DNA of 64,000 nucleotides from Acidobacteriota bacterium (GTDB lineage Bacteria; Acidobacteriota; Blastocatellia; Pyrinomonadales; Pyrinomonadaceae): assembly GCA_025463135.1 (NCBI GenBank), contig JAOAPY010000051.1, positions 62,001-126,000 on the forward strand, in the 5' to 3' direction. Below the pieces are notes generated by a model. The model saw nothing but the letters and a program-made list of their open reading frames with translations, did not search any database and had not been told where the DNA came from. Positions within the stretch are counted from its first letter, which is position 1. Each line of letters opens with the position of its first letter. The translations under genes were made by a program, and so were the position numbers. Below are positions 1 through 9,079 of the stretch, piece by piece.

Positions 1-1052
1 TTTTCTTTCAACGCGGAAATTCTCTCTCTTAACTTGTCTATCCGTTGAGAAGTCTGCACGTCCGGCACTGAATAGCGATCAGTAGCTTTAGCAGCCGATT
101 CCCAGGCAGCCTGGAGGTTCTTGCGCTCATTTTCGGCGATCAGCAATTGATTGCTGAGGGTCGCCAGCTTCGCGGCATCCAGATCCTTGGCGGGGTCGAT
201 CGTCAGCGGAACATTGTGCTCACGCGCATAGTTGAGTTGGACCTCTGTGTCGTGTTTGATTTCTCTTTGGAACTCCGCGATTTTGTTGGCCAAAAGATCT
301 TCGGCCTTGTCTGAGCCGGTCCTGGCCCGTTCCTGATTATTTTCGACAAAGACTTCCGCCAGGGTGTTGGCAATCTTTTGCGCCAGTTCGGGATCGCTGT
401 GGCGAAACTTGATGTCTACCAGATTCGTCCCCACCTGAGGCTCTATGGTCTCATTGGAAATGATCGAGTCTTCGTAGGGTTCCAGGCGGGCCAACTGTTC
501 CGCCGTCAAATTCTGATCCTTGAGCGCGCTCTCGCCAATGATGCTGGGATCATCAGCGGTGCCGGAAGTAGGTACCGCCTTCTTGTCGCGCGAAAACGCT
601 CGGCGCAGCGAAGCAAAAATACCTCCCTGGGCTTGTCCACCAAAGAAGTTCGAGTTGTGTTGAAGATCCAAAGTCAAGACTACCTGGCGAGCCAGCGAAT
701 TGTTCTCCAGGAGCTTCAGTTGCGTGCCCCAGAAATTTGGGTCAGTGCCGTTGTTTATGACCAGGTCCTTGGTCTGCAGCACGCTTCTGGCTTTTGGCTC
801 GATGCGGATCGTTGTCTTGCCTTCATAGATCGAAGGCTGCCGCGACATCTGGATGGTCACTAAGGACGTTATTACCAGCACCAGACTGAGGATCAGCCAC
901 TTACGCTTCAGTACTACAAATAAGTAGTCGCGAATATTGGTGGGCTCGTTGGCTGAGACCCCATAGGGTTTCGCCTGCGCGATATCGCTGAGCGGCCGAT
1001 CCAGGCCTCGTTCAATCGCGGGCATAGGTAATAGACGGTTGTCTTGAGACAT
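1..1052 (-). CDS. Wzz/GumC-like polysaccharide co-polymerase, partial (3' end outside window)
   Basis: Reading frame open from ATG at 1052 to the window edge, 350 codons seen, so the C-terminus is missing. The N-terminus (MSQDNRLLPMPAIERG) is cytosolic; one membrane segment lies at about residues 50-70 (KWLILSLVLVITSLVTIQM), followed by a periplasmic Wzz-type domain with a YEGKTTIRIEPKA stretch and a long charged region likely to form coiled coil. Such proteins set chain length or work in export of O-antigen, capsule or exopolysaccharide at the inner membrane. It lies 88 bp downstream of rmlD on the same strand and probably belongs to the rmlB-rmlD operon. Whether a C-terminal tyrosine kinase (Wzc/CapB-type) follows cannot be seen. 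Family assignment is good; the exact role is inferred. Confidence 0.8.
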   Translation of the reverse strand, partial: MSQDNRLLPMPAIERGLDRPLSDIAQAKPYGVSANEPTNIRDYLFVVLKRKWLILSLVLVITSLVTIQMSRQPSIYEGKTTIRIEPKARSVLQTKDLVINNGTDPNFWGTQLKLLENNSLARQVVLTLDLQHNSNFFGGQAQGGIFASLRRAFSRDKKAVPTSGTADDPSIIGESALKDQNLTAEQLARLEPYEDSIISNETIEPQVGTNLVDIKFRHSDPELAQKIANTLAEVFVENNQERARTGSDKAEDLLANKIAEFQREIKHDTEVQLNYAREHNVPLTIDPAKDLDAAKLATLSNQLLIAENERKNLQAAWESAAKATDRYSVPDVQTSQRIDKLRERISALKE

Positions 1053-1140
1053 TATGGGTTAGACCTCAAAAAAGCTGACTGTCGAGGCAAAATAATAGCA
1101 GACAAATGCCCTGAGGCAAGCCACAACGGCACCCGCGGCT

Positions 1141-2007
1141 TCAGGTAGCTGTTTGAGAGGATCTGTCCGGCGAAAGAAACTGTCTGATGCCGTCACGCCA
1201 GGGTGGCAAAGGGCTGAGGCCTCTCGCTTCCGAGATCAGGCACCTCAGTCGAGAGTTTCGCGGACGCGGCGCGGGCCTTTTCAGGGCGCTGGACAACACA
1301 CTCTGTACCAGCGATTGGTCTTTCCCCAACTCCTGGCCCACGGCGCGCGCAAACTCGTCATAGGCAGCGCCATCCCCGCTGTTGACCACATGGTAGGTAC
1401 CGGGCAAGTCGAGCAGGACCAGCTCACGCAAGCGCGCTGCAAGGTGGATAGCATAGGTCGGCGTCCCCCACGCGTCGGCAATCGCACTCACCTGTTCCTG
1501 GCGGCGCAGGCGCTCGCCAACCGTACTTAAAAAGTTCCGTCCGCCGGGTCCAAATATGAACCCACTGCGAACCACGATAGTGCGGGCGTTCGCGCGTTGT
1601 GCCTGGCGCTCGCCGGCAAGTTTCACCAGGCCGTAAATGCTTTTTGGATTAGGTTCGTCATCCTGCGTATAGAAACCGTCCTTCTCGCCATCAAAAACGT
1701 AATCAGTTGATATGGTCACGAACACTGCGTCGACAGTACGGCTGGCGCGGGCCAGGTTTTCCGGACCGTCGGCATTAGCCGCCTGTGCCCGCGCGTGGTC
1801 CCGTTCGCAGCCGTCAACATCGGTCCAGGCGGCGCAATTAATAACGGCGTCGGGTTGAATACGTTCAAGCTCTCGCTCGACCAACTCAGCACTGGCGATA
1901 TCCAGCGCCTGGTGATCCAAAGCAAAGACTTCGTCGCCGTGGGTTCGGCAATCTTTGCTGACGGCGCGACCGACCAAACCACCGGCACCCGTAACCAGAA
2001 CCCTCAT
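1141..2007 (-). CDS. rmlD: dTDP-4-dehydrorhamnose reductase
   Basis: 288 residues, normal family length. It reduces dTDP-4-keto-L-rhamnose to dTDP-L-rhamnose with NAD(P)H, the last step of the Rml pathway, in the cytosol. The N-terminus has the Rossmann motif MRVLVTGAGGLVGR; STDYVFDG (residues 100-107) and YGLVK (Tyr125, Lys129) are the SDR catalytic elements. The ATG overlaps the rmlB stop as ATGA (2004-2007), implying translational coupling. rmlA and rmlC are not in the window, so the first and third pathway steps must be encoded elsewhere. The last roughly 30 residues are Arg/Pro/Ser-rich and less conserved. Role is secure. Confidence 0.93.
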   Translation of the reverse strand: MRVLVTGAGGLVGRAVSKDCRTHGDEVFALDHQALDIASAELVERELERIQPDAVINCAAWTDVDGCERDHARAQAANADGPENLARASRTVDAVFVTISTDYVFDGEKDGFYTQDDEPNPKSIYGLVKLAGERQAQRANARTIVVRSGFIFGPGGRNFLSTVGERLRRQEQVSAIADAWGTPTYAIHLAARLRELVLLDLPGTYHVVNSGDGAAYDEFARAVGQELGKDQSLVQSVLSSALKRPAPRPRNSRLRCLISEARGLSPLPPWRDGIRQFLSPDRSSQTAT

Positions 2008-3029
2008 TGGGCTCCGACCTCCGTTCCATATTGTCGGGAATAGAATTCTCGATAGGCGCCACTGCGCGCCCGCGCGATCCAGTCGGAATTGTCCCGATAC
2101 CAGCTAATAGTCTTCTCTAAACCGGACTCCCAAGTCTCGCGCGGCCGCCAACCCAACTCGCTTTCCGCCAGCGACGGATCGATCGCGTAACGACGGTCAT
2201 GTCCCAGGCGATCCTTCACAAAGGTCATAAGCGAATGTGGTTTGTTCAATTGATCGAGCACCGACCGCGCGACGTCGATGTTTCGTCTCTGATTGCGAGC
2301 GCCAATGTTGTAAACGCCGCCCGGCCGCCCAATTTCCAGCGCCAACAGAATAGCCCGGCAATGGTCCTCGACATAGATCCAATCGCGAACGTTACAACCA
2401 TCACCGTAGACTGGAATCGGATCATCGTGCAGTGCGTTGGCAAGCATCAGCGGCAGAAATTTCTCTGGAAATTGTCGCGGTCCGTAGTTGTTCCCGCAGC
2501 GAGTGATCACGGTATCGAGGCCAAAGGTGTGGCGAGCGGCTCGCACCAGATGCTCGGCCGCTGCTTTTGAGGCGGCGTAGGGACTGTTGGGAGCGAAGGG
2601 AGAATCCTCAGTGAAATATTGCTCTTCGGCTTCGGGCAAGCTGCCCATGACTTCGTCGGTTGAAATGTGGACAAATCGTCTGACGCCGCGCGCTCGAGCT
2701 GCATCCAGCAGCACCTGAGTACCAAGAACGTTGGTGCGCAGGAATTCGCCGGCCGAAGCTATGCTCCGATCGACGTGAGACTCGGCGGCGAAATTGACGA
2801 GGCAGTCAACCTCTGGTGGCAGCGCTGCCAACACGGCGTTCTGATCGGTGATGTCCCCTCTGACGAAAAGGTGCCGGGATTCATCAACATCCTTCAAATT
2901 ATCGAGATTGCCGGCATAAGTAAGCGCGTCAAAATTTATCACTTCACATGCGGGAACTTCGTCAAGTAACAGTCGGACAAATGCGGAGCCGATGAAACCC
3001 GCCCCACCGGTAACCAGAAATTTTCGCAT
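2004..3029 (-). CDS. rmlB: dTDP-glucose 4,6-dehydratase
   Basis: 341 residues from the ATG at 3029, chosen because the NAD-binding motif MRKFLVTGGAGFIGSAFV starts there. The frame stays open upstream to an in-frame ATG at 3188, but those 53 residues are low in conservation and would be an atypical extension. It converts dTDP-glucose to dTDP-4-keto-6-deoxyglucose, the precursor of both rhamnose and 4-amino-4,6-dideoxy sugars. Motifs: STDEVMGSL (the family usually has Tyr where Met stands) and SPYAASKAAAEH with the catalytic Tyr and Lys. First gene of the operon rmlB-rmlD-wzz-like. Its product could also feed the DegT aminotransferase at 19994, which is an inference. Confidence 0.93.
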   Translation of the reverse strand: MRKFLVTGGAGFIGSAFVRLLLDEVPACEVINFDALTYAGNLDNLKDVDESRHLFVRGDITDQNAVLAALPPEVDCLVNFAAESHVDRSIASAGEFLRTNVLGTQVLLDAARARGVRRFVHISTDEVMGSLPEAEEQYFTEDSPFAPNSPYAASKAAAEHLVRAARHTFGLDTVITRCGNNYGPRQFPEKFLPLMLANALHDDPIPVYGDGCNVRDWIYVEDHCRAILLALEIGRPGGVYNIGARNQRRNIDVARSVLDQLNKPHSLMTFVKDRLGHDRRYAIDPSLAESELGWRPRETWESGLEKTISWYRDNSDWIARARSGAYREFYSRQYGTEVGAQ

Positions 3030-3367
3030 CAGTGATTTTTTTGAGATCCCTTCGTAAGAATGGCTTGAACTTTTGGTTTTGGTATTAGAACACACGAGTG
3101 GCATGGGCGTCTCCCGCGTGAGACTGCTAAAGGGCATTCGGCGATTGAGCTCACCACATTCTGCGCGATGCCCGTGTTCAGTTTTCATCGTCCCTGAATT
3201 ACCGAAGAAAAATTACCGAAGAATTTCCGAGTTTGAGAAGGACGCCAGTTTCCCTGGTCCAGTATCTTCGCGGCGTCGAAGAAGTCTGCCATAACCAAAG
3301 ATTTCCTTCGACCGCCCGACAGCAATTAAGGGTCCAACATCTCGATTTCCAAAGGAGTTTGTAAGCA
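3030..3367. other. Divergent intergenic region between rmlB and the small secreted protein gene
   Basis: 338 bp that must carry the promoters of two divergent units. It contains a short direct repeat, ATTACCGAAGAA at 3198-3209 and 3212-3223. No convincing -35/-10 pair is visible. AAAGGAG at about 3350 is the ribosome site of the gene at 3368. Confidence 0.4.
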
Positions 3368-4036
3368 ATGAGAACCATAGTCTTTGCCTCGATTCTGGTG
3401 CTGTTCCTGACCAGCCTTACCGCACCGTGGGTGACTACGGCCAGAGTAATAGGACCGTTTGCAAGCGGAAACTACCGATTTGTCCTGGAAGACGATCTCA
3501 GAAAGTCAGTCGAGTTCGACGCCCGATCGGATGAGCGTGGCACTATCACGGGTCATATGACTTTCACAGACGAAGCGACGATCCTGGAGCAGGATGTGGA
3601 TGGCGCCGGCGATCCTCCACGAGAAGAACCTCCGGCTTTTTCCATGCAAGCCGATCTCGACAGTTTAGCGATCGAGGGCAATAGGGCATTGATGAGCGGA
3701 ATTGTCAGGGATTCCAGTCGCCCGGGCTATATCGGTAAGTGGATCCAACTGATCGTTGAGGACAACGGCGATGGCCGAGAGCGATCGGACAAATTAATCT
3801 GGCGTCTTTGTCAGCCCGAAGCGGACGGATGGACGCCCCGGGACGCGGAAGACCCACGCGATGAAGGCGCCTGGTGGCATTGGTGGGCAACCGACTCCGA
3901 GCGAAGAGACGACGCCGGTATCCCGTCCCGGAATATTATTCCCGACCGGTCGAGACGTTGTGAGGTCTTACCACTTTCATCGTACGAGTTCGATGAAGTG
4001 AAAAGTGGTGAGGGCGAAATTCAAGTCCAGCCATAG
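3368..4036 (+). CDS. Secreted protein of unknown function
   Basis: 222 residues with a clear signal peptide: MRTIVFASILVLFLTSLTAP, then a cleavage region near VTTA-RV. The start is supported by AAAGGAG about 12 bases upstream. The mature part is acidic and Trp-rich in the second half (GAWWHWWATDSER), with a beta-rich first half (GNYRFVLEDDLRKSVEFDAR) that looks like an OmpA-less jelly-roll or lipocalin-size domain, though I recognise no family. The end carries YEFDEVKSGEGEIQV. It precedes the surface-protein cassette by 371 bp and is transcribed in the same direction, but the promoter at 4159 separates the two. Function unknown. Confidence 0.7.
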   Translation: MRTIVFASILVLFLTSLTAPWVTTARVIGPFASGNYRFVLEDDLRKSVEFDARSDERGTITGHMTFTDEATILEQDVDGAGDPPREEPPAFSMQADLDSLAIEGNRALMSGIVRDSSRPGYIGKWIQLIVEDNGDGRERSDKLIWRLCQPEADGWTPRDAEDPRDEGAWWHWWATDSERRDDAGIPSRNIIPDRSRRCEVLPLSSYEFDEVKSGEGEIQVQP

Positions 4037-4158
4037 GCTGAGTTGTGAGGGAAGTGTTCGGTTCTGGAGCCAAGGTGACCTTCCTCTAACCCCAAGCGAA
4101 TCGGACGAACGGGCAAGGCCCGACCGGGGCTGTGACAATTCCTTAACGAAATTATAAT

Positions 4159-4187
4159 TTGACAATCATTTAGGGATAACGTATTAA
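4159..4187 (+). promoter_or_regulatory. Sigma-70-type promoter of the beta-helix gene at 4408
   Basis: TTGACA at 4159-4164 (perfect -35), 17-bp spacer, TATTAA at 4182-4187. Predicted start near 4194, giving a leader of about 210 nt before the ATG at 4408. Confidence 0.7.
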
Positions 4188-4193
4188 AGGCCG

Positions 4194-4407
4194 CTACTTT
4201 AACCGGCTCATTTTCAACAATCGGCCCGTACTTTTCCCTAGCTAATAGACCGCCAGAATCAGCGCTGAGTGAGTAAAACAGGCATCATCTGTCGGCGGAA
4301 CACCAACCGCCCGGTAGGCTGCGTAACGTGGAGTTCAGGGTCGCTCAGTAGACTCCGACCCACCAACATCAGAAGCTTGACCTGAATTCAATTAAGGAGC
4401 ACCAACA
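4194..4407 (+). other. Long 5' leader, possibly structured RNA
   Basis: About 214 nt between the predicted start and the ATG. CTGAGTGA (4265-4272) can pair with TCGCTCAG (4341-4348), enclosing two small hairpins: ACAG/CTGT at about 4277-4292 and GGCGG/CCGCC at about 4295-4313. It does not match the c-di-GMP-I, cobalamin or other riboswitch cores I know. Could be a regulatory leader or a chance fold. Confidence 0.3.
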
Positions 4408-5412
4408 ATGAGTAAGCTGTTTCGTCCGAGTTTTAAGATTCTCGTAGTTCTTTGTTTTACCTTTGCGGTATGTACATTGGCCCAGGGCCAGGCAACCAGG
4501 ACCTGGGTTTCGGGTGTCGGTGACGACGTCAACCCCTGCAGCCGCACGGCCCCTTGCAAGACCTTCGCCGGCGCAATCTCGAAGACATTTATTAATGGTG
4601 AGATTGATTGTCTCGATCCAGGTGGTTTCGGTACCCTCACCATAACCAAGTCCATCACCATCGACGGCACCGGCACATTTGGCTCGACACTGGCTAGTGG
4701 CACCACTGGATTCATCGTCAACATCGCCGTCAATGCCAATGACCCGCTCCGCACAGTGACCCTGCGTGGACTGTCGATCAACGGGGCAGGCTCCAGCGGC
4801 ACCGTAGGTACTCGCACCGGCATCAACGGGATAAACGTAACCACGAATGGCGCGGCTGCGCTTTACATTGAGGATTGCGTTATCTTCAAGTTTTCGCAGA
4901 ACGGAATTAACGTAACCAACGTACCCAACAACTTCAATCTATTCGTCCGAAACTCCGTAATTCGCGACAATGGGCTCGCGGGAATTTCGATGAGTTCAAG
5001 CAATTCGTTGAACTTCATGCGCGGGACGATCGAGAACAGCCACCTGAATGGCAACCAGAATGGTATCAATGCAGGCGCGAACGCTCGCATCTCCGCTGAT
5101 AACTGTTCGCTTTCCGGCAATTCCAACGCCGGCGCCATGGCCAAGAGTCTTTCTGCGGGCGTTGTCGCCGTGGTTAACCTTTCCAACTGCCAGGTGTCAG
5201 CTAATGGAGCCCACGGCGTGCAGGCTGGCGGCGCGGGCACTCTGGCCACGTCGATCGTACGTCTGAACAAAAACCATATTACCGGTAGTGGCACCGATGG
5301 CATCAACATCGGCACCAGTGGCGAGGTAGACACCTACGGGAATAACCAAATATTTGGTAACAATATTGATGGTTGTCCTGGTTGTACACCGATCGCCGCG
5401 CCCAACACCTAA
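4408..5412 (+). CDS. Secreted right-handed beta-helix protein (paralogue 1)
   Basis: 334 residues. Signal peptide MSKLFRPSFKILVVLCFTFA...LAQGQA, then the conserved head ATRTWVSGVGDDVNPCSRT with APCKTFAGAISKT. The rest is made of short repeating strands rich in Asn, Gly and Ser (for example NLFVRNSVIRDNGLAGI and ISADNCSLSGNSNAGA), typical of pectate-lyase-like parallel beta-helices; no catalytic Asp/Arg triad of a known lyase is obvious. Ribosome site AAGGAG at about 4394. It shares head, strand pattern and the ending EVDTYGNNQIFGN with the protein at 9529, so the two are paralogues. Followed by a strong terminator. Probably exported and surface-associated or extracellular; substrate unknown. 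Confidence 0.8.
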   Translation: MSKLFRPSFKILVVLCFTFAVCTLAQGQATRTWVSGVGDDVNPCSRTAPCKTFAGAISKTFINGEIDCLDPGGFGTLTITKSITIDGTGTFGSTLASGTTGFIVNIAVNANDPLRTVTLRGLSINGAGSSGTVGTRTGINGINVTTNGAAALYIEDCVIFKFSQNGINVTNVPNNFNLFVRNSVIRDNGLAGISMSSSNSLNFMRGTIENSHLNGNQNGINAGANARISADNCSLSGNSNAGAMAKSLSAGVVAVVNLSNCQVSANGAHGVQAGGAGTLATSIVRLNKNHITGSGTDGINIGTSGEVDTYGNNQIFGNNIDGCPGCTPIAAPNT

Positions 5413-5443
5413 ACTGAAGTAGCTTTGAGCCGCACCCTTTTGC

Positions 5444-5479
5444 ATCCGCCCGCTTATCCAAGCGGGCGGATTTTTTTTT
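5444..5479 (+). terminator. Rho-independent terminator after beta-helix gene 1
   Basis: Perfect 12-bp stem ATCCGCCCGCTT (5444-5455) / AAGCGGGCGGAT (5460-5471), 4-nt loop ATCC, then nine T. Confidence 0.92.
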
Positions 5480-5511
5480 GCGGCCACTCGCAGGTCGTTA
5501 AAAGAATATGC

Positions 5512-5540
5512 TTGACAGTAACGAAAGTTGCTAATAGTAT
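5512..5540 (+). promoter_or_regulatory. Sigma-70-type promoter of the Ig-repeat gene
   Basis: TTGACA at 5512-5517, 17-bp spacer, TAGTAT at 5535-5540. It lies inside the longest open frame of the next gene and so supports the later start at 5674 (leader about 125 nt). Confidence 0.7.
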
Positions 5541-5673
5541 CCTGCGCCTCTTTCGTTCTTTTTTGATTATGATTCGGCTCCGCGTGGTGCAAAGTCTTCT
5601 GACAGTCCCTCTAAGTCGCCGAAAAATTGCCCAGTCCCAGCCTTCCACGGGTTTGTTTAAGGAGAAATCTACA

Positions 5674-8600
5674 ATGAGATCCGGCATCTTCGCTCAACGT
5701 TCGACGTGTCCCCTCGCGAAGCGTAACCTGCTCGCAGGTATTCTGAATCGCGGCCTGTTAGCGAGAGCGACTCTCTTCATAGCCATAGTTGTCCTGGCGG
5801 TATCCAGCTTTTATTCAGGTTCTTCTGCGTCCGCGCCCGGCGGTACGGCTGTTCGTCAGGTTGATGCGCGCGGTTCCGGAATAGAAAGGCAGCCAAAGTT
5901 CGCGGCGCATTTGGCGGGGCCATCGAGCGTCGTTAATAGTTGGCTCCTGGCGCCAATCCCTCCGCCTTTGCCGGGGGCCATTCAAACCTTCGCGGCTAAC
6001 TGTACGACACCGAAGACCGAGTTCCATGTCGGAGACACGATTTGCGCGAAGGTTACCGGAATTACTGTTTCTCCTTCTTTCCCTCGGCTGCTCACCTGGG
6101 CCGGCCCTGACTCCACTGTTGTAAATACGACCAGTATCACCACCGATCCCCAGTCCGTGTCCTTTGTGATAAACGCAACCTCTGTTGTTAATGGTCGAAC
6201 GATCGATAATCGCGGAACGTGGCAACTGTTAATTCGAAATCCTTTTTTCTTCTTTCCCGAAGCAAGCGCCGCCTTCACGGTTACTGATCCGCAAAATGCG
6301 GTCGCCGATCTTGGCGTCGCGGTGACGGCTAAGAGCAATAGTGTTGCCGCAGGCTCGCAAGCCGTGTTTGAGATCCAGGTGAATAATTACGGACCAGACA
6401 CTTCGACCAACGTTCAGTTGACTGATATGGTCCCGGCAAACACAACCTTCGTTTCTTTCCAGCAATTGAATGGACCAATTTTTACCTGCAGCAGTCCCGC
6501 GGTAGGCGATACCGGTACGACAACTTGTTCCATCGCGAGTTTGGATTGGCCTGACAATGCAGTGGCGACCTTTATCGCTACTTACCTGATCGACAGCGGT
6601 GTTGGAGCAGGCACGGCAATCACAAATACAGGCAACATTGCTTCTGTGGCGGCGCAAAATTCTCCGGCAACTCTCGACCAAAATGATAAGGACGACAGTT
6701 CCAGCGCCGATGAATTAGTCACCTCCGCTCCCTGCGCCCTTACTTGTCCCGCTAATATCGATGTCAATGCGGATGCCGGTCAGGCCGGCGCCGTCGTGAC
6801 TTATTCGAATCCGTCGTCGACAGGCGATTGCGGCCAGCCAGTGACCGGCGAAGGCGGCGAGGTCACCCCCGCAATTAGTTGTAGTCCTGCATCGGGCTCA
6901 TTCTTCCCGGCCGGCACAACTACTGTCGTATGCAGCGGTCAAACCAATGGCGTCTGTACCTTCCAGGTCACGGTGCAAAACCCGGGCGGGCTTTCCATCA
7001 CGCTGAACGGCGCTAATCCCTTTGCTTTGGAATGTGGTGACGATTTCGACGATCCGGGAGCCACTGCAATTAACGGCAGCGGCCAGAATGTCCCCGTCGT
7101 AGTGTCGGGCACTGTTGATAACCATGCGCCGGGGAGCTATTCGCTGACCTACACCGCCAGCGAGGGCGCGAATTCAACCTCGACGACGCGTACAGTGAAT
7201 GTCAGTGATTCAGCTGGTCCGGTAATTACCATCGCAGGTTCGAATCCGCTGACGCTTAGCTGTGGCCAGACCTATACGGATCCCGGCGTCTCAGCTAACG
7301 ATGCCTGTGAAGGCAGTAAGTCGGTCGCCAGTTCTGGCACAGTTAATTCGAATGTTCCGGGCACCTACACTATTACCTACACCGCCTCGGACAGTGCGAA
7401 TCACACTTCAACTGCCACGCGAACCGTGATTGTCGAAGCCGGCGGCGGCACTTCGGCACCTACGATTACACTTAACGGTGATCCACAGATGACGGTTGAG
7501 TGCGGCAATTTCACGGATCCGGGAGCAACCGCATCCGTGCCTTGTGGCGGGTCGGTACCGGTCACTACCTCAGGAACGGTGAGTAACGCACCGGGTACTT
7601 ACACAATCACATACACCGCCTGTATCGAGGATACGCCCGGCCATTGCGATCCGGCGCGCACTTCGCACGCAGACAGGACGGTGATTGTAGAAGACCACAC
7701 CGCGCCTACGATTACGGTTAACGGCGCTAACCCGCAGACGGTTGAGTGTCACAGCACTTTCACTGATCTTGGCGCCACGGCCCATGACGGCTGTGTCGGC
7801 AATTCCGCCGCCACTGCTTCCGGCTCGGTCGATGCAAACACGGTAGGCACTTACACGATTACCTATAACGCGCAGGATCCTTCGGGCAACAGCGCCACGC
7901 CGGTGACCAGAACGGTGAACGTGGTCGACACAACGGCGCCCACTATCACACTTTCCGGCGCCAATCCCATGACGGTTGAATGCCACACGAGCTTTACCGA
8001 CCCAGGGGCAACCGCGAACGATTCTTGTTCAGGTCCTGTTGCGGTCACCGCCTCGGGAACTGTTAACGCCAACGCAGTGGGAACTTACACGATTACCTAC
8101 TCGGCCACCGATGGCAGCAATTCAGCATCAGCCACTCGCACAGTGAACGTGGTTGACACCATCAATCCGGTAATTACTTTGAATGGCGCCAACCCGATGA
8201 CTATCGAGTGCCATACAGGGTTTACCGATCCGGGTGCGACTGCGAGCGATTCATGCTCGGGCAACCTGACCAGCGCCATCTCGGTGAGCGGTTCCGTCAA
8301 CCCGGATGTTGCCGGCGACTACACGCTGACTTACTCGGTCAGTGATGGTTCCAACAGCCAGACTGCCACGCGCAGTGTTCATGTGGTGGATTCGACCGCA
8401 CCGACAATTACTTTGAACGGAGCAAATCCGCTGACGGTTGAATGTCATACGAGCTTCAGCGATCCGGGAGCAACAGCGCATGACAGTTGTGCCGGTGATT
8501 TTGCCGCCACAGCGTCCGGTACCGTCAATGTGAATGTTGTGGGTTCGTATACGATTACGTACAACGCTCACGATCCGTCAGGCAACAATGCCGCGGCGGT

Positions 8601-9042
8601 CACGCGAACCGTCAACGTAGTTGACACGACTGCGCCGACAATTACTCTGAATGGCCAAACACCTTCGCTGTGGCCGGCGAACCACAAGTATCAGACGTTC
8701 CAGGTGACGAACTTTGTCTCCAGCGTAACTGATAGCTGTAACACTTCGCTTGGCGTTAGCAGCGTGGTCATCGCCCAGGTTACGAGTGACGAAACCGAAA
8801 ACGGGAACGGTGATGGCAACACTCTGAACGACATAGTTATCGCCGGCGATTGTAAGTCTCTCCAGGTAAGAGCCGAGCGCGACGGCGGCGGCAATGGTCG
8901 GGTTTACACAATTACCTTTAGGGTCCGTGACGCGTCGGGCAACGCTTCGACGGCTACCGCTAAAATTGTCGTACCCCATAATCCGGGTGAGACGCCCATC
9001 GACAGCGGTCCGCACTACACGGTCACGGGAACGTGCCCCTAG
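5674..9042 (+). CDS. Large secreted Ig-repeat protein (DUF11, HYR and DUF5011-like repeats)
   Basis: 1122 residues from the ATG at 5674, chosen for the AAGGAG 9 bases upstream and the promoter at 5512; the frame is open 83 codons further upstream. N-terminal signal/anchor segment at about residues 28-50 (LLARATLFIAIVVLAVSSFY). Then a DUF11-like domain (VADLGVAVTAKSNSVAAGSQ...), an HYR-like domain (CALTCPANIDVNADAGQAG), and seven Ig-like repeats of about 75-85 residues, each opening with ITLNGANPMTVECHTSFTDPGATA or a variant. A different C-terminal domain follows (LWPANHKYQTFQV...), ending TVTGTCP with no LPXTG or PEP-CTERM anchor. Such proteins are extracellular adhesins or matrix parts. First gene of a unit running to the terminator at 10492. 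Middle repeats are the most alike, suggesting recent internal duplication. Confidence 0.85.
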   Translation: MRSGIFAQRSTCPLAKRNLLAGILNRGLLARATLFIAIVVLAVSSFYSGSSASAPGGTAVRQVDARGSGIERQPKFAAHLAGPSSVVNSWLLAPIPPPLPGAIQTFAANCTTPKTEFHVGDTICAKVTGITVSPSFPRLLTWAGPDSTVVNTTSITTDPQSVSFVINATSVVNGRTIDNRGTWQLLIRNPFFFFPEASAAFTVTDPQNAVADLGVAVTAKSNSVAAGSQAVFEIQVNNYGPDTSTNVQLTDMVPANTTFVSFQQLNGPIFTCSSPAVGDTGTTTCSIASLDWPDNAVATFIATYLIDSGVGAGTAITNTGNIASVAAQNSPATLDQNDKDDSSSADELVTSAPCALTCPANIDVNADAGQAGAVVTYSNPSSTGDCGQPVTGEGGEVTPAISCSPASGSFFPAGTTTVVCSGQTNGVCTFQVTVQNPGGLSITLNGANPFALECGDDFDDPGATAINGSGQNVPVVVSGTVDNHAPGSYSLTYTASEGANSTSTTRTVNVSDSAGPVITIAGSNPLTLSCGQTYTDPGVSANDACEGSKSVASSGTVNSNVPGTYTITYTASDSANHTSTATRTVIVEAGGGTSAPTITLNGDPQMTVECGNFTDPGATASVPCGGSVPVTTSGTVSNAPGTYTITYTACIEDTPGHCDPARTSHADRTVIVEDHTAPTITVNGANPQTVECHSTFTDLGATAHDGCVGNSAATASGSVDANTVGTYTITYNAQDPSGNSATPVTRTVNVVDTTAPTITLSGANPMTVECHTSFTDPGATANDSCSGPVAVTASGTVNANAVGTYTITYSATDGSNSASATRTVNVVDTINPVITLNGANPMTIECHTGFTDPGATASDSCSGNLTSAISVSGSVNPDVAGDYTLTYSVSDGSNSQTATRSVHVVDSTAPTITLNGANPLTVECHTSFSDPGATAHDSCAGDFAATASGTVNVNVVGSYTITYNAHDPSGNNAAAVTRTVNVVDTTAPTITLNGQTPSLWPANHKYQTFQVTNFVSSVTDSCNTSLGVSSVVIAQVTSDETENGNGDGNTLNDIVIAGDCKSLQVRAERDGGGNGRVYTITFRVRDASGNASTATAKIVVPHNPGETPIDSGPHYTVTGTCP

Positions 9043-9079
9043 TGAGATATTAACGAGGAAGTCGCTCTAGAGAGGAGTA

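Noticed and set aside
4194..4407. c-di-GMP-I (GEMM) riboswitch
   Set aside because: The conserved GEMM core sequences are not present; only a generic fold is possible.
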